From positions 248,001 through 312,000 of the forward strand of contig CAVTLG010000009.1 in NCBI GenBank assembly GCA_963735495.1: a stretch of 64,000 bases of DNA, written 5' to 3'. Of this stretch, positions 36,101 to 44,386 are shown one piece after another (positions within the stretch are counted from its first letter, which is position 1; every line of letters begins with the position of its first letter). This stretch comes from CAVTLG01 sp963735495 (GTDB lineage Bacteria > Chloroflexota > Ktedonobacteria > Ktedonobacterales > Ktedonobacteraceae). The translations under genes and the position numbers were made by a program. The notes beneath the pieces were generated by a model. It saw only the letters and a program-made list of their open reading frames with translations. It was not told the origin of the DNA and ran no database searches.

Positions 36101-38445
36101 AGCGCGCGGCGCACATCTTGACTGCCATCGGTGTGCAGGCAGTTGAGCCGATATTGGATGTGCTCTTTCATATTGTCCCCGGGCGTACTCGTCTGCTGGT
36201 GCAGGTGCTGGAGCGTATCCACGATCCGCAGGCGGTTTCGGCGTTGATTACGCTGCTTCAGACGGTACAACAGGATGCGCTGCTGGCTGTCACCGTTGTA
36301 CACGCGCTGGGCCGGTTTCCCGAGAGGCGTGTTGTTGCTCCGCTGCTGGCGATGCTCGCGGCCACGAACCCTCAATTGTATGAGGAGAGCATTAATGCGC
36401 TCAGTCAGCTAGGCTACGTGGCGTTGGAGGATCTTGCCGTAGCCCTGGATGTAGAGCAGGAAACCATCGTGACGCAACGCATTCGCCGCGCTATCCTGGG
36501 TATCGTGCCATTTCCTGGTGAGGAGCTGATGAGCGTGCTGGAACAAAGCAGCGCGGCACAGGCCGAGCAGATCATGAGCATATTTAGAATGCAAGGCCCG
36601 GATGCTGCTGTCGTGCTGGTGAAGCATCTGTTGCATCTGGATGAGCGTGTGCGCGACTACATCCATCAAACGCTGGAGCAGATGCCCGGTCCGGTTGTCG
36701 TGCCTGCTCTGTTGCATGTGTTGGATCAACCCGCCCTGCGCAAGATTGCCAGCAGCTTCTTGCTCAAATATCCTGACGCCGCTATCTCGCCACTGGTGGA
36801 TTTACTCGGTGAGCATGAGCGTAGCGCGACTGCGGCTGCCATCTTGCCGCAATTTGGTCCCATCATTCTCGGGCCACTGCTCGCGGGATTGGATGATCAG
36901 AGGAACCTGGCCCGTGAACTGGCGCAACGGATTGTGGTCACACTGGTGCGACAGAGCGATAACGAGCAAGCCGTACTGTATGAGATCGTGCAGCTTTTTA
37001 ATCCAGCCCCGCCAGCGCGAGCTCGGGAGGCACTGATCGTTCTATTGACGAACGAACTGGCCGATTGCAGTTTGCCTGCGTTGTTAGAGGGACTGGAAGA
37101 CACGTATCTCATCGATGATGTCTCTGATACGCTGGCACAACTGGTACAGAAGGCGGAGATGCAGAAAGTCGTCATCGATCAGCTCTTGCAAGCGCTGTAT
37201 CTGGATGAGCGCAGACGTGGCGCAGAAATGGCCTTGATCAAGATCGGCGCGGCGGCTGTGCCTGTTGTGGGAGCACTGATTACCGCGTCCGATCCAGCCG
37301 TGGCACGATCTGCGCAGGATATTCTGTGTGAAATCGGCGTGCCAGCTTTGCCTTTTATCTGGACGGCTCACAGTGATAAGGGCGATCTGGCACGACGCGA
37401 CGCAGCCATCGAGATATTTCAGCGCATGCCTACCGATGTGATCAAGGATGAGCTGATTGCGTTGCTGCTCAGTCAGAAAAACGACGATACAGCCATGGCT
37501 GTTTCTCTCCTTTTGGAGCGCTTGCAGGATGAAGCTAGCAGAGATTATGCCGAGCACGTAATGGTGCCAGAGTTGATTGAGTATGTGCAGACGCATACAA
37601 ACGAAGAGATGAATCTGCGCATTATTGCCCTGCTCTTCTTATTTGGCGAGGCGGATATTGCCGATCACTTGATTCAAGCGTTGGATGAGCACCCGCAGCC
37701 TGTGCAGAAACAACTGACCTACGCGTTGCTCCTGCTGGGGACAAAAACGCAAGAGCTACTCTTTGACGTCTTCCAGGACGAGCAGGCTGCCAAAGAGCTG
37801 CGCTTTGATATCGCCGCTCTCCTTGGGATGACGACAACCTCTGATCTGATCGCCGATTATGCCCAGAATATTAGCAAGTTTGGCTTGTCGGCTAATCGTA
37901 CCAGCCAGCTCTTTTCTGATGAGCTATCGATAGCGCTACGTGCGCTTGGCGGCTTACTGGCGGGTGGTCAATGGCATCCGCGTAAGTTGCAGGAGATGCG
38001 TGATGCGCGCAATCCGAGCGATCCGTCGTATGAGCTTTTCAATGAATTACTGGGATGGCGCTATGAGCCGCAGATCGCGAAGCTGCAAAGAGACCTGGAT
38101 GAGCAGCGCGATACTTTTAAGAAAGAAATTCTGGCGCTGACGGTGCGGGCGGCGACAGAAGAAAAACGGGCCAACGAGTTAGATGGGGAACTGGAGAAGA
38201 TACGCACTGAACATAGTTCGCGTGGTGATCAACTCCAGCAGGTCACGCGAGATCGTGATAGCTTGCGTGCCAGCCTTGATCAAGCGGCTAAAGATAAAAG
38301 CGCTCTGCGCGTAAGCATGGACCAGCTTACAAAAGAGAAAGCTGCTCTGAGCGCTCAACTTGAGCGTGCGAAACTGGATTACCAGGCGCTACTCAAGCAA
38401 AATCAGCTCCATACTCCGCAGCCGGGCGGGACAAGGATATTCTAG
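33151..38445 (+). CDS. Giant membrane NACHT-type NTPase with HEAT repeats and coiled coil
   Basis: 1764 residues. Two hydrophobic segments (about 24-50 and 72-103) anchor it. A NACHT-like NTPase follows: Walker A LGVPGAGKTMALR near 168-175 and Walker B LLLLCDGLNEVD near 261. From about 640 to 1620 there are many HEAT/PBS-lyase-type helical repeats (for example AVDALIARLRDSETYLFERA, AVEPILDVL, AVSALITLLQ). The last 120 residues form a heptad-rich coiled coil (RDSLRASLDQAAKDKSALRV). NACHT-HEAT proteins serve as sensors, often in phage defence, but no effector nuclease or toxin domain is visible here. ATG 33151 has AGAAGG at ideal spacing. A Ser/Thr kinase follows downstream on the same strand. 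Confidence 0.85.
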   Translation: MQREQRIVIPIRVQSNIIQGPLPRRFLASLLVGAGATLLLSLLELIIVVWLNPWQMLSSGTNRVVALLTLPVHAPQLLLVPLCELLIASFVLLFSARAISLLLYLRSVHAAQEEYHKLYTPLTALANLRRAAEPSQEYATAPTVYTQEQHISMLDLVQQQDAHQMILGVPGAGKTMALRVYQYIASQRPFSLVLARGRIPVYVPMKNYSLFLKQQHQEDEASAQPVPHVSLLEYVYESDLPGVRHLRPCLTSLAEQGRLLLLCDGLNEVDSNYLAQVSDELVRLMLETQNRLVMTCREVDYREQDDFVQLVEEGQAARAVIYPLQPEQISEFVERYVEKQDKHWKHTAGQIMQVIDRSRLRYHCTNPMMLFTLMGIIDKIGIERGKQIDTRGRLLREYVKQLIDYEQQQVKWQRGAPSEQDVIRFLSEIACAARWANDRNAIQLRVSAPALVAGERVRAGSSNEELADELQFWLDEHPAQGPFAGEDDGAGEGYADGPQLLQFALSAALIEISPSGVLSFRHELIAEYFVAEYFFAAANKKQAATLPIREDLLENVGRWSEPVAIWAGLLDKPLVLAERFGALGMSNPHYVLQALALGLVCVGVLWTPPQAEMQHPVLLPSALEESLSMAVRNRAAREELARIFTRCAEEGGQEVYRSLLPLIMVDGVDDLLTLLDQTIVPDLLFTHLLDAVDDVAYEAQVKRLGRVLGRFGGVVVDRAAQLSLPAPERSLRLRAVVVNVLGGTNDPRAVDALIARLRDSETYLFERATNALIRLGPGLTLTRVLQELENRQSDQMTLRVHWATLLILEYYLDERDARHQISLMQYQRILESLVPVLTSNYQAEPEVQQKAREILVRQGRKLTEPGARDNRGEKVIEALMRYLPSQNEVAAKNVELALQEVGTAATPQLLEMLLHASEIVRERVVSILQVTRDVLALPQLLHMLDDPAPVVQQRVAAALEVYAPASVAGLLELILTDPQEVVAERAAHILTAIGVQAVEPILDVLFHIVPGRTRLLVQVLERIHDPQAVSALITLLQTVQQDALLAVTVVHALGRFPERRVVAPLLAMLAATNPQLYEESINALSQLGYVALEDLAVALDVEQETIVTQRIRRAILGIVPFPGEELMSVLEQSSAAQAEQIMSIFRMQGPDAAVVLVKHLLHLDERVRDYIHQTLEQMPGPVVVPALLHVLDQPALRKIASSFLLKYPDAAISPLVDLLGEHERSATAAAILPQFGPIILGPLLAGLDDQRNLARELAQRIVVTLVRQSDNEQAVLYEIVQLFNPAPPARAREALIVLLTNELADCSLPALLEGLEDTYLIDDVSDTLAQLVQKAEMQKVVIDQLLQALYLDERRRGAEMALIKIGAAAVPVVGALITASDPAVARSAQDILCEIGVPALPFIWTAHSDKGDLARRDAAIEIFQRMPTDVIKDELIALLLSQKNDDTAMAVSLLLERLQDEASRDYAEHVMVPELIEYVQTHTNEEMNLRIIALLFLFGEADIADHLIQALDEHPQPVQKQLTYALLLLGTKTQELLFDVFQDEQAAKELRFDIAALLGMTTTSDLIADYAQNISKFGLSANRTSQLFSDELSIALRALGGLLAGGQWHPRKLQEMRDARNPSDPSYELFNELLGWRYEPQIAKLQRDLDEQRDTFKKEILALTVRAATEEKRANELDGELEKIRTEHSSRGDQLQQVTRDRDSLRASLDQAAKDKSALRVSMDQLTKEKAALSAQLERAKLDYQALLKQNQLHTPQPGGTRIF

Positions 38446-38463
38446 CCCGAGCAGGACAACCGC

Positions 38464-38584
38464 AAGGGATGGTCCCTACGCGATCACCTATTCAGATCAA
38501 AGTGAGGTGCGCGTAGGGGCCGAGCGTCCCTTGTGGCGGCCCGCGTGGGACTGTAAGGGATGGTTCCTATGCGACCACCTATTC
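38464..38584 (+). repeat. Pair of 30-bp direct repeats in the NTPase-kinase gap
   Basis: Copies at 38464-38493 and 38555-38584 share AAGGGATGGT and CACCTATTC ends, with three differences, 91 bases apart. Between them lies a GC-rich segment beginning GCGCGTAGGGGCC. Probably a member of a dispersed intergenic repeat. Confidence 0.6.
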
Positions 38585-38630
38585 CATCTGATCTGAAACG
38601 TTACGGCATGCGACAACCTGAGGAAACACG

Positions 38631-40634
38631 ATGGCACCTGAACGATATCAGCGACTGGAACTATTGGGGCAGGGGCAAATGAGCGTGGTATGGCTGGCCG
38701 TGGATACGTATACACAGGAGCGCGTGGCCCTCAAAATAATGACGGCCATCCATGAAGATGATCGGCGCAATCGGCACGCGCAAGAGCGTTTTCTGCGCGA
38801 GATAGAGATCACACGTAGCCTGCAACATCCCCACATTTTGCCCATTCGTGACCATGGATATATGGAGTATGAAAAGCGTTCCGTGCCGTATTTTGTGTCG
38901 CCATATATGCCAGAGAAATCGCTGGCCGATCTGAGCCGCAAGCGACCACCCTGGAAATATTGGTCACTGGAGCAGACGGCAGACGCGATTATGCAGGCGG
39001 CTGATTGTCTCTGGTATCTGCACAACCGGGCGAAGCCCATCGTGCACCAGGATGTGAAACCGGCCAATTTCTTGTATCGTCCGCTGCAAAGTACGGAACG
39101 GGCGGTCTATCTCTATCTCTGTGACTTTGGTATTGCGCGCTGGAATGCTGTTTCGACGGCTGTGGCGAGCGAACTGCTGGGGACCTTCGCGTTTATGGCA
39201 CCAGAGCAGGCGGAGCGCAAAATTAATTGTGCATCTGACCAGTATGCTCTTGCCGTCATGGCTTGCTTCCTGTTGACTGGCAAGCTGCCATTGCAAGCAA
39301 CCACCAATGAGTTATATGTAGAGGCACATCGGCGCGAGTCGCCAATACCCCCCAGTGTGCTAAATCCTGAGCGTATAGCCTCGCGCGAGATCGATGAGGT
39401 GATCCTACGCGCCCTGGAAAAAGATCCGGCCCGGCGCTTTCTCACTATTGACGCATTTGCGCGCGCGCTCCAGCAGGCCATCACGAAATTTACGCAGAAG
39501 CAGGCCAATGCCATAACGGATAAAGATACAGTGACACAGATCCAAACCAGCTTGCATAATGAAAGAAGGACGCTGCCAGTGCTGTCGTCTGTACCGAGAG
39601 ATCCAGGTATGTTTATTGCCATTGATCCACCGGAGGCGCGTGAGGAGCGTATCCTTGATGAGCCGTTGCCAGTGAAACCGGTGAAGACTGCGCTCCCGGT
39701 GGAAAAAAATGCGGAGGTCGTGTTTCAGCTCCTGCCGTTGCAGGAAACTGCGCGTTTTGCTTTGCCGGCGCGTCCGAAGATGCTCACCTGGGCGCGCGAT
39801 GGTAGCGGTTTTGCGTGTGTATTATATGGGCATGTGCCGGTCTACACGCGTGCAGAGGGCATCATCCAGGAAATAAACACGGCCCATGCGCAGCAAGCAA
39901 CATGCGTATGCTGGTCTCCCGATGGTCGGATCATGGCGGTTGGCGGACAGGGTGAGATCCGCTTCTGGGATACAACAACGCAGGATGCATTACCGCTTGT
40001 TCTGCATACCGAAGTACGCAGCATTGAGGGACTGGACTGGTCTGCGAACGAGCAACTGGCTGTGTGGGTGGATAGGCAGTTACAGATCTATGCATTACCT
40101 TTTGCTGGCTTGACGTCCGGGCAGACGGTGTTGCCACAAACCATCGGCACCGGGATGATGCGTTCTGGCAATGTCGGAGTGCTACGCTGGTCGCCGGACG
40201 GATCATTGCTGGTCGCCGGAGCCAGTAATGGACAGATTACCTGTTGGAGTGTTGGTAGTCTGGGTGGCACGTGGCAGGTGGCCACAGCCGGTCAGAAGGT
40301 GAATAGCGTGGCCTGGTCGCCGGATGGCACGCTACTGGTCGCTGCTTTCAGGGATCTGCGCGTGGCTGGTTGGGATACACGGACGCGCAAATGTGTCTTT
40401 AGCTGGGAGAAGCTGCCTGCAATGCCGCGCATGGTCAGTATTTCTCCACACAGGCGTATCAGCATCGCCTCGCATGAACAACGCTTGCTCATCGGCATGC
40501 CCGAAGACCCATTCCCTCTGCATATAGTACCGGGACAATTGCTGGCTGCATGGTCGCCAACACAGGAAGCAATACTGACCCTCGATGAGCAAAAAGAGCA
40601 TATTCTCACTGTTGAGACTGACTTTCATGTATAA
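38631..40634 (+). CDS. Ser/Thr protein kinase with C-terminal WD40 repeats
   Basis: 667 residues. The kinase domain (about 5-285) has the glycine loop LLGQGQMSVVWLA, Lys in VALKIM, DFGIARW, and APEQ, but the catalytic loop reads HQDVKPANF instead of HRD; the proton-acceptor Asp is kept, so activity is plausible with altered regulation. A linker of about 80 residues leads to a WD40-like propeller (about 380-660) with WARDGSG, WSPDGRI...IRFWDTTT, WSPDGSL...ITCWSV and WSPDGTL...VAGWDTRT. No membrane segment. It follows the NACHT-HEAT gene and may be its regulatory partner (inference). Confidence 0.9.
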   Translation: MAPERYQRLELLGQGQMSVVWLAVDTYTQERVALKIMTAIHEDDRRNRHAQERFLREIEITRSLQHPHILPIRDHGYMEYEKRSVPYFVSPYMPEKSLADLSRKRPPWKYWSLEQTADAIMQAADCLWYLHNRAKPIVHQDVKPANFLYRPLQSTERAVYLYLCDFGIARWNAVSTAVASELLGTFAFMAPEQAERKINCASDQYALAVMACFLLTGKLPLQATTNELYVEAHRRESPIPPSVLNPERIASREIDEVILRALEKDPARRFLTIDAFARALQQAITKFTQKQANAITDKDTVTQIQTSLHNERRTLPVLSSVPRDPGMFIAIDPPEAREERILDEPLPVKPVKTALPVEKNAEVVFQLLPLQETARFALPARPKMLTWARDGSGFACVLYGHVPVYTRAEGIIQEINTAHAQQATCVCWSPDGRIMAVGGQGEIRFWDTTTQDALPLVLHTEVRSIEGLDWSANEQLAVWVDRQLQIYALPFAGLTSGQTVLPQTIGTGMMRSGNVGVLRWSPDGSLLVAGASNGQITCWSVGSLGGTWQVATAGQKVNSVAWSPDGTLLVAAFRDLRVAGWDTRTRKCVFSWEKLPAMPRMVSISPHRRISIASHEQRLLIGMPEDPFPLHIVPGQLLAAWSPTQEAILTLDEQKEHILTVETDFHV

Positions 40635-40663
40635 CTTCGCAGGGGTTATTAGTCTGTCCACCT

Positions 40664-40993
40664 GTGTAAGTTTGTCAGTTTGTCAGTTTTCATGCCCTGA
40701 GAGCGCTCTGTAGGCCAATTCGGTAAAACTTACACCAGATGACACTGTCACTTTCGGTACTATTCTCTCTTTATTAAATATATTATAATATTTATATACA
40801 ATATATTATAATATATTTAGTATGGAATACCAAACTGACAAACTGACAAACTGACATCAGTTGAGTATCGTCACTTTGTCACATCATACTCTCTGTGTTT
40901 GCTAGAGATATCCGTTCTGGGTACATAGACGAGAAGGAATACCAAACTGACAAACTGACAAACTGACACCAGTGGAGTGTCGTCACTTTGTCA
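40664..40993. repeat. Heptamer iterations and two 58-bp direct repeats
   Basis: TGTCAGT-type heptamers occur in tandem on one strand at 40673-40687, and as ACTGACA in tandem within two longer direct repeats at 40824-40881 and 40936-40993. The two 58-bp copies differ at only three positions and each ends TCGTCACTTTGTCA. A degenerate partial copy (ACACCAG...GTCACTTT) is at 40732-40753. The first, inverted set could pair with the later ones across about 150 bases. No coding frame is supported in this 400-base gap. Confidence 0.8.
40777..40818. repeat. Very AT-rich duplicated palindromic element
   Basis: About 40 bases made almost only of A and T, with TATATTATAATAT present twice. It lies inside the heptamer-repeat block between the inverted iterations, a layout reminiscent of an origin-type unwinding element. 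Confidence 0.6.
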
Positions 40994-41039
40994 TTAGTAT
41001 GTAATTCTGTCATCGCAATGCTGCCACACAATAAAGAAT

Positions 41040-41885
41040 TTAGAGGTCGAAACGCTCGCTGTAGGTGCGTAGGAATGCCAAACCCTCCTGGGCAAGGTGC
41101 GTTGGCGATGTATGTAAAGGACGCCACAGGCACATAGCGGCAGCCAGGTCTGCAGCAGGTGCAGCAAAGACATCTATCACCAGTGGACCCGTATAGTGAG
41201 CAGTGGCCAGACCCTGGAAGACCTGCTCCCAGTTAACTGTGCCGCTACCAGGCTGTCCGCGATGACTCTCGCTGATATGGACGTAGCCCAGTACATCGGC
41301 TACCTCGGCCAGCGGAGTCGCAAAACCTGCCTCTTCAATATTCATGTGATAGGTGTTTGCGTGCAGCGACAGGTTATCTGCGCCGATGGCTTTGATGATG
41401 GTGCGACCAGCGGCTAGCGTATTGCACATATAGGTTTCGTAACGATTGAGGACCTCCAGACCGAGCGCAATGCCGCGTTTCCTGGCCTCTTCGGCCACAG
41501 AACCGAGTGTCTCAATAACCACCTGGCGCTCGCTCGTCGTGGGTGGCTTGCCGCTAAACTTACCTGCCTGATAGGCGAGCGGACCGCAGAGATAGGTGCC
41601 GCCAATAGCTTCGAGCTTATTAAGTGCTTCGAGCAAGAAACGTTTCGCGCGTTCTGGCTGTTCTGGCATATGGGCATCTTTTGGTAGTGTGATGGAAGCT
41701 GTTACCGCCAGTCCCGAAGCCTTCAGTTCTTTGCGATGAGTGGCGGCATTAAACTCGTGTGGTCTGAGTAGTGGGATCTCGATCAGGTCGAAACCGCTAT
41801 CGGCAACCGAGCGAATGGCTTTGTTGCCTTTTTCGGTTGTCCATTCATCTATCCACAGAAATGCATGCGCTCCAAACTTTGGCAT
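41040..41885 (-). CDS. Sugar 3-epimerase family protein (D-tagatose 3-epimerase-like)
   Basis: TIM-barrel xylose isomerase-like enzyme of 281 residues. Metal-site motifs match ketose 3-epimerases: Glu in LGLEVLNRYETY, HANTYHMNIEE and HISESHRGQPGSGTVNW. The reaction would be C3 epimerisation of a ketohexose or related polyol-derived sugar; the substrate cannot be fixed from sequence. Monocistronic, facing away from the repeat block. Confidence 0.85.
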   Translation of the reverse strand: MPKFGAHAFLWIDEWTTEKGNKAIRSVADSGFDLIEIPLLRPHEFNAATHRKELKASGLAVTASITLPKDAHMPEQPERAKRFLLEALNKLEAIGGTYLCGPLAYQAGKFSGKPPTTSERQVVIETLGSVAEEARKRGIALGLEVLNRYETYMCNTLAAGRTIIKAIGADNLSLHANTYHMNIEEAGFATPLAEVADVLGYVHISESHRGQPGSGTVNWEQVFQGLATAHYTGPLVIDVFAAPAADLAAAMCLWRPLHTSPTHLAQEGLAFLRTYSERFDL

Positions 41886-42250
41886 GAGATGGTCCCTTTC
41901 TAAATATATATCGTTATCAACGGCAGTATAACATGAAACACGCCGTAATAGTCAGATTACTGCTCTGTCTGCAAGGTGGCGTGCAAAAATGCAGTGTTTC
42001 CAATGGTTTCCACTACCTTGCTACGTTTAGCATATCCTCTCCGACAAATAACTGCCACCCTGGAGGCCGAGCAGAGCTTCTGAGTAAGTGCCTGCATTGT
42101 CTGCAAAAGTCGCTCATGTGTTTGGCCTGTGAGCATGGTCGTTTTGGAGTTTGTGAGAAAACGTCAGGTGAAAGTGAGACAGATCAACGCTCATAACAGG
42201 TTCTACGTGGGAACGCTGATCTGTACTCGTGGGGATACAGAGGATGTTTG
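41886..42250. other. Intergenic region with no recognised element
   Basis: About 365 bases between the epimerase start and the threonine aldolase stop. It should contain the epimerase promoter. No repeat, RNA gene or credible open frame was seen. Confidence 0.4.
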
Positions 42251-43315
42251 CTAGAGTTGCATCGCAATCAGTGCATGCCTGATGCCTGCCAGGGCAGCGC
42301 TAATATGCTGGCTATCCAGACCATAGTGGGTGACTGCGCGCAGAATGCTGCCTCCCATATGACTCAAGAGCACCCCATGGTCATGTGCCTGCTGCTGAAA
42401 GCGCAATGTTTCAGTCTCTGTGAGCTTGCGTTGTTCCGCGTCGTGCAGTGTAAAGATAAGGATGTTGGTGACGACGCGCTGCGGGTCGATGTCAATCTGA
42501 GGAAAGTCAGCCAGGCCGCGTGCTAGTTGCTGACAATGCTCGTGATCCTCTGCGAGCCGTTCTACCATCTGCTCCAGTGCTACTATGCCTGCTGCTGCCA
42601 GAATGCCAGCCTGGCGCATGCCTCCGCCTAACACTTTGCGTACGCGGTGTGCTCTGCGGATAAACGCCTGGCTACCGACCAGCAGAGAACCGACGGGAGC
42701 GCTTAAGCCTTTTGAAAGGCAGAACATCACCGAGTCCACATCTTTGACCAGCGTACTGACGGGTATGCCAAGGGCGAGGGCGGCATTGAAGACGCGTGCG
42801 CCGTCCATGTGAACGGGGATGTTGCGACTGTGGGCCAGTGTGGTGATGGCTTCAACTTGCGCCAGGCTGAGGACTGTGCCGCCGCAGAGATTATGGCTGT
42901 TCTCGATACAGATCAACGCGGTAGGTGCAATATGCTCGTCGCTGTCATCCGCGATAGCTGCCTGGACGCTCGCAAGGTCGAGCATGCCGTCTGCGTGGGT
43001 TGGGACTACGATTATGGGCGAGCCGCTCAGCGTGGACGCGCTACCACCTTCAAAGCGATACACGTGTGATTGGTCGCCGACGATGATCGCCTGTCCACGT
43101 CCCGCGTGTGTGAGGGCGGCGATAGTGTTGCCCATGGTACCGCTGGGAACGAAGAGCGCAGCCTCCTTGCCCAGACGTTCGGCGGTCAGTGCCTGTAAAC
43201 GATTGATGGTGGGATCTTCGCCATACACATCATCTCCCACTTCCGCGTGATACATCGCATCCCTCATCATTTGCGTCGGGTAAGTTACGGTGTCGCTGCG
43301 TAGATCGATAAGCAT
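42251..43315 (-). CDS. ltaE: Low-specificity L-threonine aldolase
   Basis: PLP enzyme that cleaves threonine or allo-threonine into glycine and acetaldehyde. The N-terminus LIDLRSDTVTYPT and GDDVYGEDPT are signature sequences. PSGTMGNTIA binds PLP phosphate, HMDGARVFNAA holds the pyridine Asp, and the Schiff-base Lys is in CLSKGLSAPVGS. 354 residues, typical of the family. No operon partners. Confidence 0.94.
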   Translation of the reverse strand: MLIDLRSDTVTYPTQMMRDAMYHAEVGDDVYGEDPTINRLQALTAERLGKEAALFVPSGTMGNTIAALTHAGRGQAIIVGDQSHVYRFEGGSASTLSGSPIIVVPTHADGMLDLASVQAAIADDSDEHIAPTALICIENSHNLCGGTVLSLAQVEAITTLAHSRNIPVHMDGARVFNAALALGIPVSTLVKDVDSVMFCLSKGLSAPVGSLLVGSQAFIRRAHRVRKVLGGGMRQAGILAAAGIVALEQMVERLAEDHEHCQQLARGLADFPQIDIDPQRVVTNILIFTLHDAEQRKLTETETLRFQQQAHDHGVLLSHMGGSILRAVTHYGLDSQHISAALAGIRHALIAMQL

Positions 43316-43549
43316 AGTTCGGGCCTTTCAGGATAGTTGGAGTTACGTGACGGTTTCTTCGTGTTATGCCAACTATATTCCATTCAAGCCCGATTGAGCA
43401 AGCACTCCTCTGTGAGCGCATAAGATTGTGGTTCTTGAAGAATGAATCCGATAATTGGCCTTAGTACATACTAATACTTTTCTCTCATCTGTAAAATTCC
43501 ACGTGGTGCTACGTGAGAGTTTGTGAAAGGTGATAGAGGGAGAAAAACA

Positions 43550-44002
43550 GTGAAGCTCACAAAGACTTGTGCTTGTTCTATCTGCGACACGCCGTTGAAA
43601 TGGTGGAATACACAATCCTGTATACATTGTAAGGAAGCTATTTGTAAAAAGCACACACGCAATCTACGCCGCTCTCGCAGCTCGGTAATCTTCTCTTTGT
43701 GCACGAATTGTGCATTAGAAGCCGTGAGGCGTCGTACCCTTATTCAGTCCTCACAGACGGGAGAGCTACAACGCGTCACCAAAAGCTTGCCGAAGATGAG
43801 CCTCTCTGGCTTCAGCTTCTCTGGGATTAGTTTCTCTGGCTTCAGCTTCTCTGGGATTAGCTTTTCCGGGATTAAGGAGGAAAAGCCTGAGAGTAGCACT
43901 CAACCAGATCCTACTGATGATACCGATCAGAAGCGGCAAAGCGATACCATACCCGAAGCCGACGAACCAGAAAAAAATCTGGTTCGGCAGGGTAAAGACT
44001 AA
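43550..44002 (+). CDS. Cysteine-rich zinc-finger-like protein with SFSG(F/I) repeats
   Basis: 150 residues if started at GTG 43550, which has GAGGGAG upstream. The N-terminal 60 residues carry paired cysteines in a FYVE/B-box-like layout: CACSIC, CIHCKEAICKKH and CTNC. The middle has the five-residue unit SFSG[F/I] repeated about five times, encoded by an exact DNA tandem repeat. The C-terminus is acidic and disordered (DPTDDTDQKRQSDT). It sits just outside the CRISPR block, convergent with its csx3 arm. Function unknown. Confidence 0.6.
   Translation: MKLTKTCACSICDTPLKWWNTQSCIHCKEAICKKHTRNLRRSRSSVIFSLCTNCALEAVRRRTLIQSSQTGELQRVTKSLPKMSLSGFSFSGISFSGFSFSGISFSGIKEEKPESSTQPDPTDDTDQKRQSDTIPEADEPEKNLVRQGKD
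43803..43862 (+). repeat. 30-bp tandem repeat inside the zinc-finger gene
   Basis: Two near-identical 30-base units (43803-43832 and 43833-43862), each beginning TCTCTGGCTTCAGCTTCTCT, followed by a degenerate half unit. The period is a multiple of three, so copy number can change without breaking the frame. Confidence 0.8.
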
Positions 44003-44024
44003 TAGAGAGGAAATTATTTTCTCG

Positions 44025-44336
44025 TTATCTGGTATCGGCGATGCGTTTGCCGATACTTTCTTCCGTGTCGAACCAGTCGCGTTTGCTGGGATAGTGGTAA
44101 TCAACGCCAGCTTCAGGTGGCCATTGCCAGATGCGGCGCAGATCTTCCAGCGCGGTGTGTGCGAGCTTCGTCTGAGAGAATGCGGCGATCTGTTCGTCGA
44201 TATACTGCCCTAGCGTGTCGCTGTCAACCTGATTGATCTGTACGGGAAATAGTGCTAATCTCGTCGATGGCAGAGCCTGCGAGAGAATTTCTTTGTGCTT
44301 GTCAATGGGTGAGTGCATAAAATTGCGGATCAGCAT
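44025..44336 (-). pseudogene. C-terminal fragment of a large III-D RAMP protein
   Basis: 103 residues that match the C-terminal end of the RAMP protein encoded at 54007-55176: IWQWPPEAGVDYHYP...RDWFD...RIADT against IWEWPPASQVTYNYP-GRDWFD...RIADT. The RAMP core is missing. It has its own ATG behind GGAG and lies 50 bases downstream of the csx3-ATPase gene on the same strand, so it could still be expressed. Most likely a remnant of a second copy of the locus. Confidence 0.75.
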
Positions 44337-44386
44337 GATTATGTCTCCATTTGGGCTGATACTGTTGCACTCACATGAGCAGCATA

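Noticed and set aside
40664..40993. Short CRISPR-like array of heptamers
   Set aside because: Units are only 7 bases, directly adjacent, with no unique spacers, so they are iterations rather than CRISPR repeats.
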